From contig BLAL01000040.1 of assembly GCA_015698045.1 (NCBI GenBank), forward strand, positions 1,528,501 to 1,592,500: DNA of 64,000 bases. Direction: 5' to 3'. Below the pieces are notes generated by a model. The model was given only the letters and a program-made list of their open reading frames with translations, did no database searches and was not told the DNA's origin. This document shows, in pieces, positions 13,516 through 26,437 of this stretch. The DNA is from Rhizophagus clarus. Lineage: Eukaryota; Glomeromycota; Glomeromycetes; Glomerales; Glomeraceae. Each line of letters starts with the position of its first letter. Position 1 is the stretch's first letter. A program made the translations under genes and the position numbers.

Positions 13516-14622
13516 GAGGTGAAAAGTATTGTAAGTAAAAAAAAAAAAAAATTGCGAGTAGGTAGAGAGGAGGAAAAAGTAAAGAGACGGCGAAACAAAG
13601 GGGTATTTAGAGAAGTGAGACTAAAAATCGAAAAAATTTTTTTTAATAAGTGATAAAAAAAAACAAAGGAAAAAAAAAAAAAAAACCCTTTAGATTAATA
13701 TAAAAAAAAAAAAAATAAATATTTTTCAAATAAAATTCGTAATTTCGTATAATAGAAAATTAGTTTACCTTTGTACACTATGCAGGAACCTGACAATAAA
13801 AACAATTCTTTCAAATTGTCCCCTTGTACATTTTACATGGGAGTATTTATGTAAAATTTAAGTGAACATTGTGTTTATAAAAAACCGGTTTTTTTTTTTT
13901 TTTTTGAATGGGCGGTAAAATTCACTATAATGAGTGTATTTTGTCACACAACTCACAATTGCCGGCTTTAGTCGTGAAGGCGGCCGAAACCTTTTTGTTA
14001 TTATTAGAAATTAATTCTAAATACGGAAATTAGTTTTTCACAAAGGATATTTAAATTTCTAAATAAACTTGGTTTTTTCTTTATAAAGTATTAAAATGTA
14101 CATTTTTCCATAAACAACTAATAAAAAACAATCATATATAGTTAGATATATCCAATAAAAATCCTTTACAGCCTAATCTAAAAAGATAAATTACTATTTA
14201 TTGAAAGAAGATTAGAAGATTAGGTAATTGCTTTGAAGTGGTACCAGAAATTTATATCATATGACCAAGTAAATATTTATAATTTTTGTTCGACAATTTT
14301 AGAAAGGTTAAGTACCATTTTAACTGCGTCTCTCTTATTGCGCGATAATATTAATAATAGAATTAAATTAATGTCAGTAATGTACAAAATAAGTAGATAA
14401 AAGGATAGTTTACATTTTGAATTGGGAAATTCATTTTTTTTTTTTTTTTTTTTTTTTGAGATTAGCGAAAAAAAGTTAAGAAGTTAATGTACAATTGTTA
14501 TAATTGTTATTAATCGTAATTAAACTATTTTAGGCTTATCTATAAGATAATCGATCGTTTGAAAAAAGCTTAATGCCCTTAATGTCCTATTATACTCTAC
14601 AAGATCAAGATCAGATCTGCGT
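13516..14622. other. Intergenic between arrestin and Kelch genes
   Basis: It holds the arrestin 5' flank, with poly-A/T tracts at about 13530-13720, 13885 and 14435, and the Kelch gene 3' flank. No gene seen. Confidence 0.5.
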
Positions 14623-16060
14623 TTAAGAACTATTAGAAGGAAGATATTGCCTTCCTCTCATATTACTGTGAGATCTCCAAGCTCTATATAATAAAATTAC
14701 AATAACCGTTAAAATTATAAAAACTATAGCCCCTCCGATTGAACCACCTATAATGGAAGCTAAATTTTGAGATAAGAAATCTGGTTTGTCACTTTTTATT
14801 TCCGTCTCTTGATTCATATTATATGATACCCAATAAAAATTTGTGCTATCGCTAATATCTAATGTATTTAAAGAATTTGTTACATTTTGTGTTCCTGTTA
14901 TATAACCGAAAGCAGTTATCATAAAATTTCCGACTATTGCCGCCGAATGAAATGAATGAGATTTTGGCACATTTTCAACTTTAGGTATTGTCCATTGATA
15001 AGGTTTTGAAGAAACAGTGAGGATTACAAGGTCTGGAGTAGCTACAGTTACCAAGTCAATGCTGCTTGTTCCTCCATATATAATGATTTCATTATTTGAA
15101 TTTAAAACCGCCGAATGTCCGATACGTGAATCAGGAACATTTCCGCTAGCATTCTTTCAAATGATATCGATATTTATTAGTAAGTAAATTTTTATTTAAA
15201 AATAATAAAAAATTTTAAAAAGGATTAAATAATTTACTTACAATTATATCCCAACTTGATGATTTAGTATCGAAGACATAAATCTATCAAGAAAAAAATA
15301 TATATATGTGTAAATATTTTTTATAATTTCTAATTTCTCTCTTTTTATTTTTAATAATACTTACTTCATTCATTTTAGCAAAAGTTACATTTGTACCACT
15401 TGGAGAATTGGATTGTCTTCCTCCAATATAAACGATTTCACCACTTGATAACATTGTAGCAGTATAATCAGCCCAATAGGGTATATTAATAATTTTTTGA
15501 GCGCCAAGAATCATCATATTATACCAAGAAGAATATTTGGTATTCAATATGTTCATATCCTTAAAAAATTTATTATTTTTTTCACCACCAAAAATGTACA
15601 AATAATTATTCTCATAATCAGATACCGTTTGAAATTGATCTCTACTTTCAGGAGCAACACCATCAATTTTGGGCATACTCCATGAATTAAAATCATATGA
15701 ATAAATCATTGTTTCATTTGTTCCACCAAAGATGTAAATTTTTTTCCCACCTTCCGCTAATGATGATGATGACCAGCAATATCCCTCTGGTGGGCTTGTT
15801 AATTGTTCAAATTCTGGTTGTATATTTGAATCTGGTAATTTTAAATAAAAGAAATCATTCAGACAATTTTTCGTCCCATCTGAACCTCCTATAAAATATA
15901 TAACATTATTATTTTTATCCAAAACACATGAAGTTCCATATCTTGCATTAGGAACATATATAGAATAACATAAATTTGAAAAATAAGTTATTAATATTAT
16001 AATATATTTTATTTTAGTTAAAATCATGGCTTTAAAAAATTTTTTCTCATATGATATCAT
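14623..16060 (-). CDS. Kelch-propeller type I membrane protein (copy 1)
   Basis: Exons 16060-15365, 15283-15242 and 15153-14623 join in phase 0 to give 422 aa. The 42-bp middle exon has the same length as exon 2 of the two other Kelch genes here. A hydrophobic signal peptide (about residues 12-33, ending CYS) precedes Kelch-type blades, each with a Gly-Gly turn: YFIGGSDG, YIFGGTNE, YIFGGEKN, VYIGGRQS, IIYGGTSS. A TM helix (IIGGSIGGAIVFIILTVIVI) near residue 385 is followed by a short basic tail. It is expected at the plasma membrane or secretory pathway with the propeller outside, as a binding scaffold. The first of two N-terminal Met codons was used; the second (M12) fits the signal peptide better. 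Unlike the other two, it has no divergent family X partner. Confidence 0.8.
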
Positions 16061-17781
16061 GGTTTAATTTATATCTGAATTTATTGAAAAGTAAAGAAAG
16101 AACGTATATATATATAATCTTTTTCAGTTTGTTTACCTTAAATTACCGATCTATACTTAATTTGTATTTGTGGAATCTCATTGTATCCGGATGCTCTTTA
16201 ATTTTTGCATTACAAATTAATAAATAATTACTCCCTGATTTGGAGAACACTTTATTATCCTACTTTAAATGTTAACATAAATAAATATGTGTTTTAAGGT
16301 TTTTTTTTTTAATTTTACTATCATATGTTTTATTTTATACTTTCGGGTACAATTCTTGGTAATTTATTGAACACCAATGAGAGAAAATTAAGGGTAAATT
16401 TGTGAACAAAACAATAAATCGGTTGACGGTAAACTTTACTTATTTTTACTGTTTTAATATAATTAATGAACTTGCAATTTGTTTTTAATTTGTCAAATTT
16501 AATGGATTTACATTTTTTATGCGTTTAGAATTTGGATCTTTATTCTATTGTGCTTATCAGAATGGCCTGTGATTGTATAATGTATAAATGAATATAAATT
16601 AATGAGAATTATTTTATAAAATGAAAATTCTTATTTCTTTCTTTTTTTTTTTTTTATATATATCTACTGTATATATATTTTAGCCAAGCTTTTTCGTTGT
16701 AAAAAATTATTTGACTTTGTTTCAAACCCGCCAATCAAAATTCTTGCACGTGTTTCATACTATGCGAATAATGGTTACCAAAATAAGGTAAAATAATTAA
16801 AATATTTTTGTGATGCCATGAATTCTTTAACCGGTATTTTTAAATAGTAATGATCAAATATTATTATGCATTTGAAATAATTTGTTACCATAAAAAAAAA
16901 ACTGTAATTGGATCCATTCCGTTCTTTATGAAAAAGATCCAAATATTGTTAAAAGACTTAAACTAACACAAAGTTATTTAACCAATAAACAACATAAATA
17001 TGTTTTTATTTTGATGAGTACTGATTATTTTGAGTTACATTCTTTTTTTTCATTCACCAGTAAAAATATTAACAATATCACAAAATTCATAAATTTAATA
17101 AATTAAATAAATCGAAGTTTTGAAATGTTTTAAACTAAAAATCGTAAAGTTTTCTTCGATTTAATTATGCGGGAAATCCGGAAACATAAAGTTTTTATTA
17201 AATAATTTCTAATTCGGTTTAGATTTAATAAATTTTCATTTTAAATTAATTTCTTTTAGGTAAATATTTAATGGTGTGAAATAAAAACACCTTTAATAAG
17301 TAAACGCACAATTATTCTGATACATTATTACTAAAAAAAAAAAAAGAAAGAAAGAAAGAAATACTAACAAAGAATCTTAGCCCTAGGGATTTTATCTCCT
17401 AATCATTTATTGTCTTCTTCATAGACATCCTTACCTCCCAGATTCATGTTACAGTCTGACCTCGATATAACAAACCACGATATAACGAACTTTCGACTTG
17501 CCGAACTTTTTTAAAGAACTGGTTTCATATTATTTAAAAAATTCTCGATATACCAAATTTCACATAAATCTTGATATAACGTATACCGAACTCTTTTGAT
17601 TTAACATTTATAATAAAGCATATGAAAAAAATTCTTGATATACCGAACTATGATCACGTGGTTGGAATTTCCCACTAGTCGGTAATAATTAAAATCTTAA
17701 TTCTGGCCAAAATTATTCTTCTTAATCGCGTGACATATGTATACGAACTTTACTACTGTAAACTTGGAGTTCGATAAAAAA
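16061..17781. other. Intergenic, no gene seen
   Basis: AT-rich flank of Kelch copy 1, with a simple GAAA repeat near 17343. A possible pogo-like element end is listed separately. Confidence 0.45.
17453..17650. repeat. Possible pogo/Tigger-like element fragment
   Basis: It starts with CAGTCTGACCTCGATATAAC and repeats variants of CGATATAAC-GAACT and TTGATATACCGAACT several times. Such CAGT...CGATATAAC ends are typical of pogo-like Tc1/mariner elements. No matching right end or coding region was found. Confidence 0.35.
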
Positions 17782-18712
17782 TTGGCGTTCCTTCTGGTGC
17801 ATACACTTCCATTGACCGAAATTTTTTCCGCATTCTTTTATTAGTCAAATGAAGTACGTCGATCTTCAACACATGAGGTGAGTTAGATTTAAGTCATGCC
17901 TAAGTAGCCGAAATATTACGACATATAAAACATTTCATTGTTGCTATAATACCATTTTGATATGAATGTAATGTATTTTTCTGGGATAGCAGACGATTAT
18001 TAATGAATAGGAAATCATTTTTATGATTTGGTTATAAATTACAATATACCAGTAGACTTTATGTAAATTTAGTGTCGCCATATGTAATTCGAATCAAATT
18101 ATCAAATTTTATTTATATTAGATATTGCGAGCAATAAATATATTGAAAACTACAAATATTCCCCTACTGATGAAATTTTAGAATTTATCGGTATAAAGTA
18201 AATTTCGAGTTAACATTATCTTATTAATTACTCGTGTTCGTAATTTATCTTCTGGAATTAGACTAATTAGCTATTTAAAAATCGTTATTTTAACTGATGA
18301 ATATAGACGCTTGAAATTCAGTGGTCAAAATTCAAAAGGAATTTATGTGCATGATATCTTTTAGTTTGTGTATGTTTATGAGTTATATGTGCTCCATATA
18401 ACCAAATAAATTAGATTAATGAATTATAATGTGCGCTACTATTAAAATCTCAAATATCTAAATTTTACAATATGTGAACGAATTCTAAGGTCGTGTGGAG
18501 CGCACATTTTCGTACATCAATGTCAAAAAACAGTTTGTTCGCACGACCATTACTCTTGATATGTCGGTCATCGCAAATAAAAGTAAAGAGAAGGGGAACA
18601 AACTACGCAAATTAGTTGAGTGTTACTGTCACTATATTATGTTCTAGGTTTAAATTCATTGTGTTTTACGTAAATTAAATAAATATTTTATTAATTTATA
18701 AATGTGTAAAAA

Positions 18713-20145
18713 TTAAAGGGAATCTACGTGTTGAAATCGGAACGCTATATGAGCCGCATATTCCCAAGATCCATGTTTTGCTCCACCTCCAATAATGCCC
18801 GACAATCTAAATTTATTGCATTTCCCGAATGGACCAATTTGAATTGATCCAGTCGTTTCATTAATATGACCACCGAACGATCCAGAAGTATTGCCGTCAT
18901 TGAAAATAAATTCTATTTTACTGAGTATTCCGATGCCAAATTTTAAATTCACAGCAACGATATATTTTGAAGATTTATCAAGATCTGAAATAATATGTTC
19001 AATTCCACCTCCACCTCCAATTTTCTTACCGACTCTACCATCTTCATAAAAAACTTGGATTTGATCAATTATAACACCACTTCTTAATTTAATTTTTGTG
19101 ATAACGCCAGATTCATTATCAGATATATTATAAAGTAGGCGAGAGTTATTATCAAGATCATGTGAACCATCGGGAAAAGTATCAATACCATATGGTCCAA
19201 TCCAAAAACTGTTAATACTAAGAGGCCAAGAAATACTATATGAAGGTTCGTAATCATGAATGAAATTAGCTAATGAAAAGATATGCAAGAACATCTTCAT
19301 AAAATCTGCTATTGCTTCGTTAAACATTCTTAATTTGATAAGGTCAAATACTTTTGTGAATATTTGATCGTTTGAAGATTTTGCAAAATAATTTACTATC
19401 TTATTACCAATTATGTCTTTAACCTCACCATCAGCTTGAAACTTAAAAAGTGACGGTGAATTTAAATTATAAGTAATCTTGGTATTCGTTGTTATTTGAT
19501 CCGTTCGCCATGTGAAGAATTGCTGAAAAGAATTTGTAAAATGGTACTGATAGCGAGAAATTATTTCTTTAAACTCATTAATACCGAAATTTGACTAGAA
19601 AAATATTTATTTGTATGTAATTAAAAAGAATAAAGAATAAATAAATAAATTTAATAAATTTGGATTATAATTACCGTTTGTAACTTTAAAAATTCTCTTA
19701 AAACAGTAAAATGTATAGTTGCAAAAGTAACAGTGAAAGGTATCAAATGCATTATTTTTTCACTTTTCAAAATTTCTTCAAAAAATAAATTACATTTTTC
19801 TACGAGGTTTGTTATATGAATAACTCTTATATCATTTTCTTGAATGGCTAAATATTCCAAAAGTAATTTTTTAATTGGTTGAAAATTTCTTATCCAATCA
19901 TTAAATTCTGTTTCAACAATTTCTTTGCTAATAATATCCTTCACTCTATCATTAATTTGCACGAAAATGTCATCATTATTTTCATGCTTTAAAAAAAATA
20001 AAATGACTAAAGTTGATAATAAAGGTAAGCCTAGAAATGTTTCATTTTGAGCAGGTCTAATTTTTGAATCCTCTGCTTTAATAGTATGGCAAAGAATAGA
20101 TAAGAATTCTTCCATTCGATCATCCCATGAATATGTTTTATCCAT
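18713..20145 (-). CDS. Cry domain I-like helical + jacalin-type lectin protein, copy A
   Basis: Exons 20145-19675 and 19594-18713 join in phase 0 (80-bp intron) to give 450 aa. Residues about 1-240 are a helical bundle. The segment across the splice, with a Pro-rich turn, a small-residue hydrophobic helix, an HFTVLRE motif and then ISRYQ and FFTWR, resembles helices 5-7 of the Bacillus Cry delta-endotoxin N-terminal domain, the membrane-inserting domain. Residues about 283-450 are a jacalin-type beta-prism: GPYG start, alternating I-x-I strands around FYEDGRVGKKIGGGGG, FIFNDGNTSGSFGG, and a terminal HIAFRF strand. Jacalin domains bind sugars. There is no signal peptide and no Cry domain III. 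The pairing mimics Cry domains I and II. Defence against animals or microbes is an inference; a structural lectin is the alternative. Confidence 0.7.
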
Positions 20146-20163
20146 TTTAAAAAAAAAAGATTT

Positions 20164-20207
20164 CAGTTACACGTACTTATTTATAGCAGATAGAAATTCG
20201 TCACGTG
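20164..20207 (-). promoter_or_regulatory. Promoter elements of copy A
   Basis: Reading toward the gene: an E-box CACGTG (20202-20207), a TATA box TATAAATA (20178-20185) and the element GTGTAACTG (20164-20172), about 20 bp before the ATG. The same order recurs at the other three copies. Confidence 0.6.
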
Positions 20208-21222
20208 TTCTGATAAACTTTTCGACGATCAGATCAAAGTTGTTCGCAGTTGTTCGCAGGGCCTTGTGCAAATTAGTTTGATTCTAAATCTCGAATGATG
20301 CAAACTGATGAATGTATACATTCTAAAAACTGAGACTATCTTCTAAGTTGGATAGTTTATTAAAAAATGCTATGTATGGTTTCTTTTTTGAAAATCCTTG
20401 TAGTTTTCACTTAATTTTTTCTATTATCCCTCCTCCTCCTCCCTTGTTTTTCTGCTTTTTAGCGGAGATTTTTTTTCTTTTATTTTCATCCTTAAGCTTT
20501 AGCAAAGGTCGAAGAGTTTGGTGATTAAATTATAGGAGGAAGGTCGCCAGAGGAAGCGTAAAAGTTTTAAAAAATTTGCGGATCAAACTTACATTTATTT
20601 ATTTGTTAGTTTTTTTTTGTATTAGAATCATTGTATATACGCATAAACCTTATAAAGAAGTTTATTTTGCGCAGGAAAAAAAAATTATTTTAGAAACTTA
20701 AAAACGAAACATGTAAGGCTCCTAAAAGCTTCATAAACCGAGTCCACGTTTAACGATAAAGGATATACATTATAATTTCTTCCATAAAAACTAATTGATG
20801 ATTAGATTTATTAATAAATTTCATTAGTGAAGAATATCTAACAAAACCTTATATACAATAGAGTAATGTATCAATTGTATAAATAGAAAGACTTTCAATA
20901 AATTAAAAAATAGCACAAATTTTTTAATTGAAATGGATCCATATTTATTTAAAGTTTCTTTCGATTTATGAAATTTAATTTCAAAAAGTTTCATCAACGA
21001 AAAAACCGTACATCAATTTTGATTGTTAATTTTACCGATCACTGCGAATATTATATCAAACAATAGAGATGTTTACGAAGTCAAGAAACCATACTTTTTT
21101 AATTTATACTTATTTGTGTTTAATTTCACTTTTCTTTTTTTTTCATAGATATTCTTGCCTTCCAGATTCCTTTAATCTTCATATTACGCGTAAAATCAAA
21201 ATTTAATTGCCATGTCTAAAAC
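20208..21222. other. 5' flank of copy A, no gene seen
   Basis: AT-rich flank; the part around 20750-21000 recurs in the second duplication unit near 23690-24140. No coding signal. Confidence 0.45.
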
Positions 21223-22119
21223 TGGCGTTCCTTCTGGTGCATACACTTCCATTGACCGAAATTTTTTCCGCATTCTTTTATTAGTCAAATGAAGTACGTC
21301 GATCTTCAACACATGAGGTGAGTTAGATTTAAGCCATGCCTAAAAGTAGCCGAAATATTACGGCATATAAAACATTTCATTGTTGCTATAATACCATTTT
21401 GATATGAATGTAATGTATTTTTCTGGGATAGCAGACGATTATTAATGAATAGGAAATCATTTTTATGATTTGGTTATAAATTACAAAATACCAGTAGACT
21501 TTGTGTAAATTTAGTCTCGCCATATGTAATTCGAATCAAATTATCAAATTTTATTTATATTAGATATTGCGAGCAATAAATATATTGAAAACTACAAATA
21601 TTCCCCTACTGATGAAATTTTAGAATTTATCAGTATAAAGTAAATTTCGAGTTAACATTATCCTATTAATTACTCGTGTTCGAAATTTATCTTCCGGAAT
21701 TCGACTAATTAGCTATTTAAAATCGTACTGATGGATCTAGACTCTTGAAATTCAGTAATCAAAATTCAAAAGGAAATTTATGTGATTTATGTATATTTAT
21801 GGGTTACATGCGTTCCATATAACCGAATAAATTAGATAATGAATTATGACGCGCGATCCTATTAAAAGCTCGAACATCTAAATTCTACAATTTGTGGGCG
21901 AATTCTAAGGTCGTGTGTAAAGCACACATTTTCGTACATCAGTGTCAAAAAACAGTTTGTTCGCACGACCACTACTCTTGATATGTTGATCATCACAAAT
22001 AAAAGTAAAGAGAAGGGGAACAAACTACGCAAATTAGTTGAGTGTTACTGTCACTGCATTATTGTGTTTTACGTAAATTAAATACATAAATATTTTGTTA
22101 ATTTATAAATGTGTAAAAA

Positions 22120-23566
22120 TTAAAGGGAATCTACGTGTTGAAATCGGAACGCTATATGAGCCGCATATTCCCTAGATCCACGCTTTGCTCCACCTCCAAT
22201 AATGCCCGACAATCTAAATTTATTGCATTTCCCGAATGGACCAATTTGAATTGATCCAGTTGTTTTATTAATACGACCGAACGATCCAGAAGTATTGCCG
22301 TCATTGAAAATAAATTCTATTTTACCGAGTAGCCCAATGCCAAATTTTAAATTCACAGCAACGATGTATTTTGAAGATTTATCAAGATCTGAAATAATAT
22401 GTTCAGTTCCGCCTCCATCTCCAATTTTCTTACCGACTCTACCATCTTCATAAAAAACTTGGATATGATCAATTATATCACCACTTCTTAATTTAATTTT
22501 TGTGATAACACCAGATTCATTATCAGACATATTATAAAGTAGGTGAGAATTATCATCAAATTTATGTGAACCATCAGGAAAAGTATCAATACCATATGGT
22601 CCAACCCAAAAACTGCTAATACTAAGAGGCCAAGAAATATTGTATGAGGGTTCATGGTCATGAATGAAATTAGCTAATGAAAAGATGTACAAAAATATCT
22701 TCATAAAATCTGCTACTGCTTCGTTAAACATTCTTAATTTGATAAGGTCAAATACTACTCTTACGAATATTTGATAATTTGAAGTTTTTGCAAAATAATT
22801 CACTGTTTTACTGCCAATTATATCTTTAACTTCGCCAACTTCACCGTCAGATTGAAACTTAAAAAGTGATGTTGAGTTTAAATTATAATAATCTTGGTAG
22901 TTGTTGTTATTTGATCCGCCCGCCATATAAAGAATTTATGAAAAGAATTTGTAAAATGGTCCTGATAACGAGAAATTATTTTTTTAAACTCATTAATCCC
23001 GAAACTTGACTAAAAAAAAATAAATTTGTTATTAAAAAAAGATAAAAAAAAAAAAAATAAATGATAAATAAAAAAATTCGGATTATAATTACCGTTCGTA
23101 ATTTTAAAGATTCTCTTAATACAGTAAAATGTATGATTGCAAAAGTAATAGTGAAAGGTATTAAATGTATTATTTTTTCACTTTTCAAAATTTCTTCAAA
23201 GAATGAATTACACTTTTCGACGAGATTTGCTATATGAATAGCTCTTATATCATTTTCTCGAGTGACTAAATATTCCAAAAGTAATTTTTTAATTGGTTGA
23301 AAGTTTCTTATCCAATTATTAAATTCTATTTCAATAATTTCTTTGCTAATAATGTCCTTCGCTCTATCTTTAATTTGTACGAAAATGTCATCATCATCAT
23401 TATTTTCATGCTTTAAAAAAAATAAAATGGTCAAAGCTGATAGTAAAGGTAAACTTAAAAATATATTTTGAACAGGTCTAATTTTTGAATCCTCTGCTTT
23501 AACAGTATGGCAAAGAATAGATAAGAATTCTTCCATTCGATCATCCCATGAATATGTTTTATCCAT
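22120..23566 (-). pseudogene. Cry domain I-like + jacalin-type gene, copy B, frameshifted
   Basis: Exon 1 (23566-23093) is open and matches copy A closely, as does the exon 2 start after the acceptor at 23010-23011. In exon 2, near 22888, copy B has one base fewer than A, C and D. The frame that enters exon 2 therefore meets a TAA a few codons later, and the jacalin half is open only in another frame. That half is otherwise well kept (FYEDGRVGKKIGDGGG and HIAFRF are present) and carries a small in-frame repeat, GEVGEV. It is most simply a young pseudogene. Separate expression of the lectin half from the Met at 22926, or a sequencing error, cannot be excluded. It shares its promoter with copy A. 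Confidence 0.6.
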
Positions 23567-23587
23567 TTTAAAAAAAGGGTTTGATTT

Positions 23588-23642
23588 CAGTTACACGTTC
23601 CACCTCAGTATTTATTTATAGCAGATAGGAATTCATCACGTG
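23588..23642 (-). promoter_or_regulatory. Promoter elements of copy B
   Basis: CACGTG (23637-23642), TATAAATA (23613-23620) and GTGTAACTG (23588-23596) lie in the same order as in copy A, with a few extra bases between the last two. Confidence 0.6.
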
Positions 23643-24592
23643 TTCTCGATGATCGAGTCGTCGTCCTACTTCATAAACCGAATACTCATTTAGCGATAAA
23701 TGAAAATAATAAACATTAACCCCTCATCTGTAACGCAGGCAAATTTATCTGAGGGCTTTTGAACTTAACCTTAAAAATCTAATTTGATTAGGTTTATTAA
23801 AAAATTTTATTAACGAAGGATAGACAAGACTTTATATCATATCGGCTGTTTTGGTACAGATACGTCAAACGGAAGTTAAATTTATCTTTACATTTATGAT
23901 AACATAATTATCTAAAAATTTACTTGGAGTATTTCTTATTCGATCTATAATGACCCTTGAAGAAACTTAATAGGTAATATATATTTCTTCCGTGTTGTTA
24001 TGTACTATACTTCTGTTAGTTTTATCTCTATGAAGTAATGTATCAATTGTATAAATGGAAAGATCTTTTAATAAATAGTACAAGTTTTTTAAATCCATGT
24101 TTATTTAAAGTTTCTTTCGATTTATGAAATTTAAGTATTAAAAATCTAAAGTTTTCCCGTAAAATTCTAGCAAAAGTTCAACACCGTAAATACGGTTGAC
24201 TAGTGCACGTAAATTCTCTCTCTGGGTATTCAAATTTTGTTGAGGCAACTGAAATTTTTATTACAATGGAAGAATTCGTATTCGCACTTAACCTTTCAAA
24301 TCATACTATTCGCTATTTTAATTAATAGTTCTAGTTCTAAACTTAGTTGAGTTGTTAAGTACAAGGAAGAAATGAAAAACCACACAATTAGTTTGAGTTA
24401 TTGCAACACTACATGATTTGTTCTGAATCTTTAATAGTTGAGAATATTAAATTCGCATGAGGTTTAATAATTCAAATAATTTAAAACGTTTATTAAAAAA
24501 ATTGAAAGAATCTAAACAGTAGGGATTCTTTACCTAGCTGTTGAAACTTGTCATTATTTAGGATTGATTGCATTGAATGGATGACTAATGAA
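23643..24592. other. Intergenic between copies B and C
   Basis: Partly the 5' flank of duplication unit 2, then AT-rich sequence. No gene seen. Confidence 0.45.
23720..23752. repeat. Solo end of a dispersed repeat (CCCTCATCTGTAACGC family)
   Basis: The segment CCCTCATCTGTAACGCAGGC followed by AAATTT matches the inverted right end of the repeat at 47.96-48.85 kb. Only one end is visible here. Confidence 0.5.
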
Positions 24593-26078
24593 TCAAAGAG
24601 AATCAACAAGTTGAAATTTGAATGCTATATGAGCGACATTTTCACCGAAATCATTATTTGTTCTAATCTTTCCTCCACCTCCCATAATGCCTGATAATCT
24701 AAATTTATTATGTTTCCCAAATGGTCCAATTTGAATCGATCCAGTTATTTCATGTTTTTTTTTATGAAGAAGTCCTAATAATCCAGTAGTATTTCCATCA
24801 TTGAAAATAAATTCTATGGTACCAAGTAGTCCAAGACCAAATACTAATTTCACGGCAACAATATATTTTGAGGATTTATTTAGACCAGAAATGATATGTT
24901 CTGTTCCACCTCCTTCTCCAATTTTTTTGCCGGCTCTACCATCTTCATAAAAAGCTTGAATATTATCAATTATTCCATAACATCTTAATTTAATTTTTGT
25001 GATAACGCCAGATTCATCTTCAGACATATTATAGAATATTTTAGAATTATCATCAAAATTATGTGAACCATCAGGAAAGGTATCGGTTCCATATGGTCCA
25101 ACCCAAAAACTGCTAATACTAAGAGGCCAAGAAATATTATATGAGGGTTCATAATCATAAATGAAATTAGTTAATGAAAAGATGTGTAAAAATATCTTCA
25201 TAAAATCCGTTATTGCTTCGTTAAGCATTCTTAATTTGATAAGATCAAATACTTTTGTAAATACTTGATCATTCGAAGTTTTTGCAGAATATTTCACTAT
25301 TTTATTACCAATTATATCTTTAACTTCACCATCAGCTTGAAACTTAAAAAGTGATGGTGAGCTTAAATTATTAATAATCTTTGTATTCGTTGTTATTTGA
25401 TCTATTCTCCATGTAAAAAATTGATTAAAAAAATTTGTAAAATGGTCCTGGTAGCGAGAAATAATTTCTTTAAACTCATTAATCCTGAAATTTGACTAAA
25501 ACAATATTACTTGTTATTAAAAAAAAAAAAACAAAACAAAACAAAATAAAACAAAGTTGATAAAAATAAAATAGATAAAAAAAAAAAAAAAATTGGATTA
25601 TAATTACCGTTTGTAATTTTAAAGATTCTCTCAATACAGTAAAATGTATGATTGCGAAAGTAATAGTGAAAGGTATTAAATGTATTAATTTTTCACTTTT
25701 CAAAATTTCTTCAAAGAATGAATTACACTTTTCAACGAGGTTTTCTATATGAATGGCTCTTATATCATCTTCTTGAATAATTAAATATTCCAAAAGTAAT
25801 TTTTTAATAGGTTGAAAATTTATTATCCAATAACTAAATTCTGTTTCAACAATTTCTTTACTAGTAATATCCTTCGCTCTATCCTTAATTTGTACGAAGA
25901 TATCATCATTACTTCCTTGTTTTAGAAAAAATAAAATGACCAAAGTTGATAATAAAGGTAAATTTAGAAAAATCTCATTTTGAACAGATTTAATTTTTGA
26001 ATCCTCTGCTTTAACAGTATGGCAAAGAATAGATATGAATTCTTCCATTCGATCATCCCATGAATATGTTTTATCCAT
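24593..26078 (-). CDS. Cry domain I-like helical + jacalin-type lectin protein, copy C
   Basis: Exons 26078-25608 and 25495-24593 (phase 0, 112-bp intron) encode 457 aa. It keeps all landmarks of copy A: MDKTYSWDDRMEEF start, the Pro-bounded hydrophobic helix with HFTVLRE, the ISRYQ/FFTWR stretch, then a jacalin half with GPYG, FYEDGRAGKKIGEGGG, FIFNDGNTTGLLG and a final HIAFKF strand. The last loop of the prism differs from copies A and B (LHKKKHE insertion; KIRTNNDFGEN before the last strand), which could alter ligand choice. The intron is unusually A-rich. It lies about 1 kb upstream of copy B on the same strand, outside the near-identical duplication, so it is an older paralogue. Confidence 0.7.
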
Positions 26079-26119
26079 TTTTTTTTTTTTTAAAAAAAAG
26101 GTTTTGTTGAAAAAGATTT

Positions 26120-26160
26120 CAGTTACACAGTATTATTTATAGATAAAAAATAGTCACATG
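26120..26160 (-). promoter_or_regulatory. Promoter elements of copy C
   Basis: TATAAATA (26134-26141) and GTGTAACTG (26120-26128) are kept. The E-box is reduced to CACATG/CATGTG (26155-26160). Confidence 0.55.
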
Positions 26161-26437
26161 CTCAAATTTTTCGACGAATAAACGTTAAACCAAATCCTCT
26201 TGTTTTCATCATCATAGAAAGTCTCCCTGCAAATCTATAAAAATGACTTCGTGATTAGCATACACATCCCCAAATCTCATATGCGAAATAATGATTGCTG
26301 GAAAAAAATATCCATACCCGAATATTGTTTTGTTAGTATGATAATAGCGTGGCTGGAGACATGACATGCAAAAATAAATGCAACTTGAGTCAAAAAAAAA
26401 ATCATGCGAATATATATGATAATCTTATGTCGCACAG

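Larger units (their letters stand above)
17782..24140. repeat. Two-unit segmental tandem duplication, about 3.4 kb each
   Basis: The sequence from 17782 (TGGCGTTCCTTCTGGTGCAT) recurs almost unchanged from 21223, an offset of about 3440 bp. The match covers about 900 bp of shared 3' flank, the complete Cry-I-like/jacalin gene, its promoter and further 5' flank (the ATTTAAAGTTTCTTTCGATT segment near 20950 and 24107). The second unit has small indels and an extra stretch in its 5' flank. This explains why copies A and B are the closest pair. Confidence 0.8.

Noticed and set aside
14623-16060. Galactose oxidase enzyme call for the Kelch proteins
   Set aside because: Only the propeller repeats are visible; no copper-site Cys-Tyr or His ligands of galactose oxidase could be recognised, and a TM anchor is present.
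22120-22926. Copy B lectin half as a normal independent gene
   Set aside because: The apparent start codon lies inside sequence that is exon 2 coding in another frame in copies A, C and D; a frameshift explains it more simply.
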